This document shows, piece by piece, positions 57,556 to 64,000 of a stretch of DNA of 64,000 nucleotides; the stretch's first letter is position 1; the number at the start of each line of letters is the position of its first letter. This DNA is from Plazaster borealis (lineage: Eukaryota; Echinodermata; Asteroidea; Forcipulatida; Labidiasteridae). The position numbers and the translations under genes are program-made. The notes beneath the pieces were generated by a model. That model saw nothing but the letters and a program-made list of their open reading frames with translations. It did no database searches and was not told the DNA's origin. Location of the stretch: positions 18,496,818-18,560,817 of the forward strand of contig CM037471.1 in the NCBI GenBank assembly GCA_021014325.1, given 5' to 3'.

Positions 57556-59850
57556 ATGTTATTAAAGGGTGTTGAGGTACTGCTGCATCGTGGGATATTG
57601 AACTGTACACTATGTACAGTATTTGCTGATTTATCAAGGGCCAATAACATCCAAACCGGGCTCCCTATGTGCGTTCATTGAAAACACAGTACATAATTGG
57701 TAATTTTCGAAAGGGAAACAAAAATGGTTGGTTTCAATTTGAAAGCTCACCAGCCAGTCCTCCAGAGAAATATTGTCAATGACGAGAAAGTCGAAGGACA
57801 CTGACAGTGTTGTCATGAATAGTGACTCGGATTGGAGTCGGACTCGGAGTCACCTTGTTGCTGATTTGGTCATCAAAAAGCTCAAAACCAAAACAACAAC
57901 AACAACAGCAACAGTAAAGTATGATTTCATTAAGTGAATGGTAAATCAGTTTTTGCAAACAGCAAGAAATACCTGTGATATGTTAGGACTATTTGGCGTG
58001 AAACATAACCCATATTTAACTGTTCCCCAAACTTGTACCCAACAACAAAAGAGTTCTCAGTCTTCGTATCATAAGGTAGCCTACCCAACAAAAATGGTCT
58101 CTTATCACACGCCCACCAAAGAGTTTCCCCCCTAAAAAAAACAACAACAAAAAACGCCCCCAAAACAAAACAAACAAAAACCAGGCAGGAACACATGACA
58201 AGTTCGCGTCCCTGCAGTGTATTTGATGTGTGTACCCTCAAGCATGCTGAAAACATCTTTCAACAAAATAATATCCGTCCACCGACTTTTTCCCAAGATC
58301 AAATTTCATCTCACCTCACGCACACGTCTCAATAAATACATCAAACTATGTGACGAGTCAACAACATCATATACACAAATTTGTTTTTTGCATATTTTTG
58401 ATTTACTGCAAGCAGATGCAAAACGTCATGGCCTTTCACTCAGTCATAATTTGCGCAATGGTATCACAACGGTACCTTCCCTGTACCCTATTGTAAGCAC
58501 AAATTGTTTTATTTTGATGGTTCCAGCATACAATAACTTTTTTTTTTACCGTCCTTGGGCAGTTACGTCATAATAGCCACTAATCAGATTTCACAGGGGT
58601 TCAATAAAGTTGCTGTACTAGTCGCCCCAGCAGACTGTTTTTCAAGCCGCTCACATTATGATGACGGAGCTGTTTAACAAAGGAAGTGTATTTGTGTAAA
58701 TCTAGAGAAACTATCTGCTCAGATCAGCTTCAATACTGTAATGTTGGAGTTGACGAAAACACAGGACGTAACCAAAGTAACAATGGAAGAAATAAAACGA
58801 CACGCCGTGCATACGAGGAATTTAAATATAGGCTAAATGATATCGTCTGAGAATTCAGCCCAATTGTCTTCAAGCAGAATACACAAATTGAACATGCAAC
58901 TTGAATCATATCGACCCGGTGGTGATAATTACGTCTAAATTTAGTTACCTCATTTTCTAGTATCTGTTATTATCTCTTATCGATGTTGCAAATTTCAGAA
59001 TTTTTTAAAAATCTCTCTACGCCAGCCTTGGTTTTAGGTAGTGTTCGAGCTCATGTTGGCTATGTCAGTATTTTAATCAAGATACGGCAATAATAATCCA
59101 ACACCGGTCTTGTTGAAGGCGATACCGGCACGGTACGATTGGAAGTGCCTATGACAATTGTATACCCAGTCATTTTAACACTGTCTGCATATCAACGGAA
59201 GATCTGTATATCAATCGTGTATACTCGCGGTAAAACGAATCTAAAAACTGCTACCTACATGTAGGGTAGGTCAGTGGTGTAGTCCAGAATTACACTTGAA
59301 CGTTCCTGATATAGTGTCGAGTAATTTGTCACTGTCAGGTAAAGGGATTTTATTTTTTTCATCTGACGATTGGTAGTTCTAGATTCCGGGAATGATTGCG
59401 GAGGACATGTTCGTCGACAGGAACTGCCACGCGTTTTTCCATCAGAAATAATAAACTACACAGCTCACTGATGGACGTAGTGTTATTGTGACCGGGTTGA
59501 GCTATAAACCATTTGGACACAATATGACTCTAGCTGGTTTACAGTTGCACAATACCGGTAATCTATATTTCGGAGAAGAGCGAACCCAGGCCCTGTGTGT
59601 ACATTGTATACAACATTGTATTATCCGTTAAACAGAATATTCTTGTTGCGTAATGTATGGACAATTGTTCTTTTCCACTCATTGTAGGTTCCCTATAATA
59701 AGTAAATGTGGCATATCACAATGATAAAATTAAATTTAAATATACAAGTGTTATTTTTATGTTTTTCTAATAGCCTGGAAAGGTTGGTTTCAGCTATTAA
59801 AAGGGACCTTTTAAAAGTGTATTATGGTCTATAAAATACCTTCCTCCCAT
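57556..59850. other. Non-coding stretch
   Basis: It contains a short (CAA)n at about 57892-57910 and an A/C-rich tract at about 58132-58180. No exon was recognised. There is one TACATGTA at about 59257. Confidence 0.4.
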
Positions 59851-60195
59851 TTAAAGGTACTGGACACGTTTGGTAATTATCGAATACCAGTATTCTCACT
59901 TGGCGTATCCCAACATATGCATAAAATAACAAGCCTGTGAAAATTTGGGCTCAATTGGTCATCGAAGTTGCAAGAAAATGATGAAAGAAAAAACACCCTT
60001 GTTGTACAAATTTGTGTGCTTTCAGATGCCTGAAAAAGGTTTCTGGCCAGAAGTCTTTTAATATTTTAGGGAGAAATTACTTCTGTCTCAAAAACTACGT
60101 TACTTCAGAGGGAGTAGTTTATCACAATGTTTTGTACTATCAACAGCTCTCCTAAGCTATTTTGAGTAATTAGCAAACGTGTACAGTGCCTTTAA
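59851..60195 (+). mobile_element. TTAA-flanked MITE, type of 7164
   Basis: The left end is TTAAAGGTACTGGACACGTT and the right end is 'acgtgtacagtgcctttaa'. The interior is nearly the same as 7164-7540, with a deletion near the right side (the 'tcattaccaagtcagttttt' block is missing). Confidence 0.85.
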
Positions 60196-61203
60196 ACAGC
60201 ATGGGGTTATTTTGTAAACCCCTATTGGTGGATTTCTTGTACAAGAGCACATTCTTGCCGTTTATAGACGAATATTTTCAATGTTCTTTTGCTCTTTTGT
60301 CTCCAAGACGGTCCCTTTTCCAAACTGCCGTGGCTCATCATCAGTGACTGTCGCATCACAATTCTCAACTCTCTAAACCTGTAGTTTGTTTACCATCCGA
60401 TAATTGCCCTTAAACATCCCTCCCAGGGTCGGGATTCTCTTCTCCTACTATTCTGTCGTTTTTCCGTAATGCGCTTTTACCAACCCTCTATCAACTGATG
60501 AATTACTTTCTTTACATCAAGCGGATTAGACGAACAAGAGACTGACTTTATGGCCACGCAACTGCGGAGGGTTTACTTTGGTGCTTAATTTTATAGGCAA
60601 TTTAACCGCTAATGACAGCCAATTACCAGTTAGTGACTCACGTGTTGTCTATACAGCTATTCAGAATGGTGTGTGTTTATACCACAGAGAAAGGATTCTT
60701 TCTCTATGGTCAAACAATGACGGTGTTCTATTTTCAGTTCCAAATACTAACGGAACACGTTAACTTCGCGTCACGCAGACTGGTCATACAAACTCTACCA
60801 ACTATTTCACTACAACCTTCTTCCAAAGGAACACGCAATCAACAAATAAATTTGTTCTTTTATTAATCGGGTTTGGTTCCCCCAGCTAGCTACTGCGGAC
60901 ACTGCTTCCAGAATATCCTAATGACGAATATTATAGAGGACAATAATCGAAACGTTGGGGGACAAACTAACCGACTGTTTTCTGAGCCAACACAACTCTT
61001 GCCAGAAGATGGTGTACCCAAAGAATTACGTTAATAATCTACCGCCTCCACCGAGCAAAGCCCCAATATGGGAAGTGATCAACAATATAGATGAATGTGG
61101 TATATAAGCCACAGTGGTGTGTAGGATACCTTTACAAGACTCATAATGGGAAACTATTTAACCAAAGTTGAATCGTTAAGAGCAAAATATGAAACTTGCT
61201 TAC
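60196..61203. other. Presumed intron of the minus-strand Ras-like gene
   Basis: This lies downstream, on the minus strand, of the donor at 61203-61198. No further GTPase exon (switch I/II or NKxD motifs) was recognised here or further left. Confidence 0.4.
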
Positions 61204-61465
61204 CAGATTTGCCGACGCTCTCTGCACCCAGGACCATGATCCGTGCGTCCGTGACGTCAGCGTTAATACCATGACCGAGCGTGTGACCGTGGGCCGACTC
61301 AACGACCAGGGTCCCCTTGCAGGTAGATTCCCTAGGTCCGGTAATTCTCATCTCACCGCTGGAATAACCACCACCTCCTTCACCGATACGGATCTCAGTT
61401 ATGGAGTCCGAGTTTGTCGGGGTTTCAATTGACGGCGTCTTCATTTGAAACAACAAAATGTCCAC
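61204..61465 (-). CDS. First coding exon of a Ras-like small GTPase (P-loop exon)
   Basis: On the minus strand an open frame from ATG 61465 reaches a consensus donor ('AAATCTG|gtaagc', GT at 61203-61202). It encodes 87 codons plus one base and ends DARIMVLGAESVGKS. GAESVGKS (residues 80-87) is the G1/P-loop GxxxxGKS/T that binds nucleotide phosphates. The beta-strand RIMVLG before it is typical of Ras-superfamily members such as RERG and RASL proteins, where the first intron often follows the P-loop. The first 75 residues are a low-complexity, Gly/Ser/Thr-rich extension without motifs. An in-frame ATG at 61444 gives a slightly shorter start. The remaining exons, with the G2-G5 motifs, were not found, so the subfamily is unassigned. 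Confidence 0.6.
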
Positions 61466-64000
61466 AGGTCCTGCTCCAAAAACTAAACTAGGCTATTCCG
61501 AATTTTGAGAATTTCAAGTTTGTGTTTTCTCTAAAGCCGACGAGTGTTTTTCTGTATAAGTCTTTCCTTGTTTTAAAGAACCGATCTATTAAATGAAGAA
61601 GGCTTTAACAAAATGAGAACTTTTTCAGTTTGGTACAGCGAGATGACTGATTGACAGCTTGTAAATCTATAAATCAGATAAATCCATTGGGTTTTATGGC
61701 ATCAATGACACATCCGTGTTCATCAGGTAGGCCTACTTCACAAACAGTTCTACACTGACGTAAATAACAGCCCCATAAAAGTTCGCGGCTTCCGTTCCGT
61801 ATAATAATAAAAGCGAACACCGTATGGGTGTTGTTGGACAAGGCACCATCAAGAGTGACGAACAAGTTTGACTCGGCCTGGTGTGGGCCCTGCTTTCTTC
61901 AAGTGTTCACTGACGTTGTCATTAAGTTAGCAAAATGCTTGCAAGGAAACTGCATCAAGCCTTCCTTCGTATTTCGCCAAAGATTACTGTAGTCTTCTTT
62001 AAAGCCCACGTAAAGCTTCCACGTAAAGCTTCCACGAAAAGCAGGCGAAACAGAGACACGCGTCCTCCGTCACATCAGTCTGTGAACTCAAATGATTGTA
62101 TTGAGATCCCATACGTTCTTTACCCATACGTGGAAGGGGATACGACGGCTATTGCATGAAATGTGTTGGGCGGCTGACGTTTTCCAATAAAAAGGGAATA
62201 AACTGCGAGTGAATGGACATGCTCGAAAGGGATTGTGTATATATATATTTATTTATTTACTTTTTTTACTCGGAAGATGAAATCATCATTGGATACTCCC
62301 ATCACCAATAAATAACAAGATCTAACCAAACATTGAGAAAAAAGCCAAATTAAATTGATTTAAATCTGTATAAGAAAAAAACAAACAACCAAAACCAGAT
62401 AGTTTAAGCAAAGCTGTTCACATGACCGCCATGTTTACGTAGGCCCAATTTCATGGAGTTGCTTAAAAGCACTAAAAGTAGCTAGGCACAACAAAAAATT
62501 ACCAGAATAAGGTTACGGGCCAAAATACATTGTCCGATGTACTGTCTGAGCAATAATTTCTGAAGCAGCTCTTTGAAATTTGACTCTGGACCCTATTTTG
62601 TAGAGCCGTTATTTCGTTAAGCATAACAAATTGCAAAGAAAACTCTTGCTTATCAAAACAGGTTACCAGTTAAACAAATCATAGCCTATTGTATAATTTG
62701 TGACCATGGACTCCAAGAACGACCGTTAAAACCTGACAGTGACAGTGTCGCGACCGGGTAAAAGGACCTTGCCTTGTTCGGCTCGGTCCTTTATCACACG
62801 GCCATGACCTTGTCAGTTCTAAACGGCCATTCAAGATCTCGTCACCACTCTGTTAGTCCCTTATTGATTTCAATCAATCAAACAATAAAATCCACTTTGT
62901 GCTTTTTATAAAAAAAATCAATACATAGAATAGCCGTAGACCTGAAACCAATGGAGCGAATACACCAAAATAAAATAACCGACCGTGATGGAATGCGCTA
63001 TTTTTAAATATAGGGGTCGTTTCAATTAATCATAATTAAACCTTTGCTCCGGAGAAATTAAAAGTGACAAACGTACAAACTTTAAGAAGGGAATAATCAA
63101 GATAATATCATAAACTACGTGGCATCTTGTTCAGGGTTTGTCGATGTTACAACTGAATTACCGACAAATTGTCAGTCAATTGGAAAAAAGGCCAATACAA
63201 AGCTTTACAACTGATGAAAACCTCTATGGTTTAATTTTTTTTCTATTGCTGTTTTTCGTTTTGCTGACAAATTGTTAAAACAAAATTCATGTGATTTGTT
63301 TTTGCGGTTTTCTGTAAGGACCATAATGGAAATAAGCATATGAGTTATTGGTTGTCTAATCTACAGGTTATCCTTGGATACTAAATCATGTGCAGTTTTT
63401 CTTGCGATTTTCTTATTTGTTTGTTTTGCCACACTTTCTTGCTCTTTTTCTTATCCGAATACTCACATTAAATTAAAACAAAACATTTAAACAAGTTTGG
63501 TTAGAATATTTCGTGTTTCTCCAATACCCTGTCTTACGAACACTTCCTATCGTGCCTTGTCTTTGTAGCATTTTAGTCACGCACGATTTCCACTCAAGTA
63601 GCTGGTGATGGGTTTGTGCATGGACTTTAGATCCAAGACGAAGGACAAGAAGAGTCAGAAGGTACTTGAAGAGGAAGCATTTGGCAGACCCTTGATAAAG
63701 TCGCCATAGAATAATAAACTGGAATCGTTAAGCCGATACAGCATGCTCCAAGAGGAATTTAGGAAGCCCACGTACATCTTGAGACTTAATTTGAGACTGA
63801 AATGGGGGGTTTCCAAATCTGAATTTGGTGTCATTGAAATCTTCATTTAGAGTCCCCCACCCCCCCCCCCCACGCTGAACTGGGGACCTAAAATAAAAGG
63901 ACAATAAATGGGCTCCCCAGTTGGAAAGTAAGTATTTGCCAAAGGGGGGTACAAACAAAAGAGGGACAATAGGAGGTCCCCAATTGCAGGTGTTTACACA
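61466..64000. other. Upstream of the Ras-like exon; non-coding
   Basis: It contains a 14 bp-unit repeat at about 62007-62034 ('cacgtaaagcttc' twice) and a GGCCCAATTTCATGG repeat copy at about 62441-62610. Poly-C is at about 63850. A promoter for the Ras-like gene would lie here, but no diagnostic site was recognised. The 74-codon frame at 61935-62159 has no known match. Confidence 0.4.
62441..62610. repeat. GGCCCAATTTCATGGAG repeat copy
   Basis: It starts 'taggcccaatttcatggagt' plus 'tgctta' and has an inner mirror 'gcagctctttgaaatttga'. It matches the ends of 30041-30238. Confidence 0.45.

Noticed and set aside
61935..62159. A 74-codon basic frame starting MLARKLHQ
   Set aside because: It overlaps a short local tandem repeat ('cacgtaaagcttc') and has no recognisable match. 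It could be a mitochondrial-targeting-like start only by chance.

Overview
This is a 64 kb piece of an animal nuclear genome, intron- and repeat-rich, with one 500-base assembly gap (N, 30501-31000). The recognisable host exons have GT-AG borders and encode metazoan proteins. The repeats are tRNA-headed SINEs, short inverted-repeat elements (MITEs) and non-LTR retrotransposons, with very frequent TACATGTA words on the left side. Together these suggest a marine invertebrate deuterostome. An echinoderm, possibly a sea star, is my best guess from the general look of the repeats, but nothing here proves it.

Left part (1-30500). Five + strand exons (7056-7127, 10155-10238, 19419-19538, 29291-29494, 30352-30462) form the N-terminal part of a DIP2 (disco-interacting protein 2) gene. 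Every exon is a multiple of three and every junction is phase 1. The first exon lies before the window, and the acyl-adenylate-type domains should follow beyond the gap. The introns are packed with repeats: three tRNA-headed SINE families, TTAA-flanked MITEs, and a 320 bp CpG-rich MITE carrying TCTCGCGAGA motifs.

The most striking object sits antisense in the 10239-19418 intron. It is a nearly full-length Tx1-like LINE (about 12703-18645) with an intact CCHC-containing ORF1 and an indel-broken endonuclease/RT ORF2. It lies inside a (GATT)n microsatellite. A second, 5'-truncated copy of the same family (18704-18986) lies in the same microsatellite in the same orientation. The left microsatellite array is continuous with the 3' tail of an unrelated CR1/L2-like LINE fragment (12195-12600). 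This points to a LINE family that targets, or is tolerated in, tetranucleotide repeats.

Right part (31001-64000). No DIP2 exon is visible. The region is mostly anonymous DNA with MITE copies: the TTAA family, a GGGTCA-rich MITE with two perfect GGTCAnnnTGACC palindromes, a hAT-like element with a 5 bp target duplication, and a CACTGCAAAAA-ended element. One minus-strand exon (61204-61465) encodes the start and P-loop of a Ras-like small GTPase. TACATGTA falls from about 50 occurrences (counted by eye) left of the gap to about 4 to the right, so the two sides may not be true neighbours.

No true tRNA, rRNA, CRISPR array or bacterial-type operon was found.
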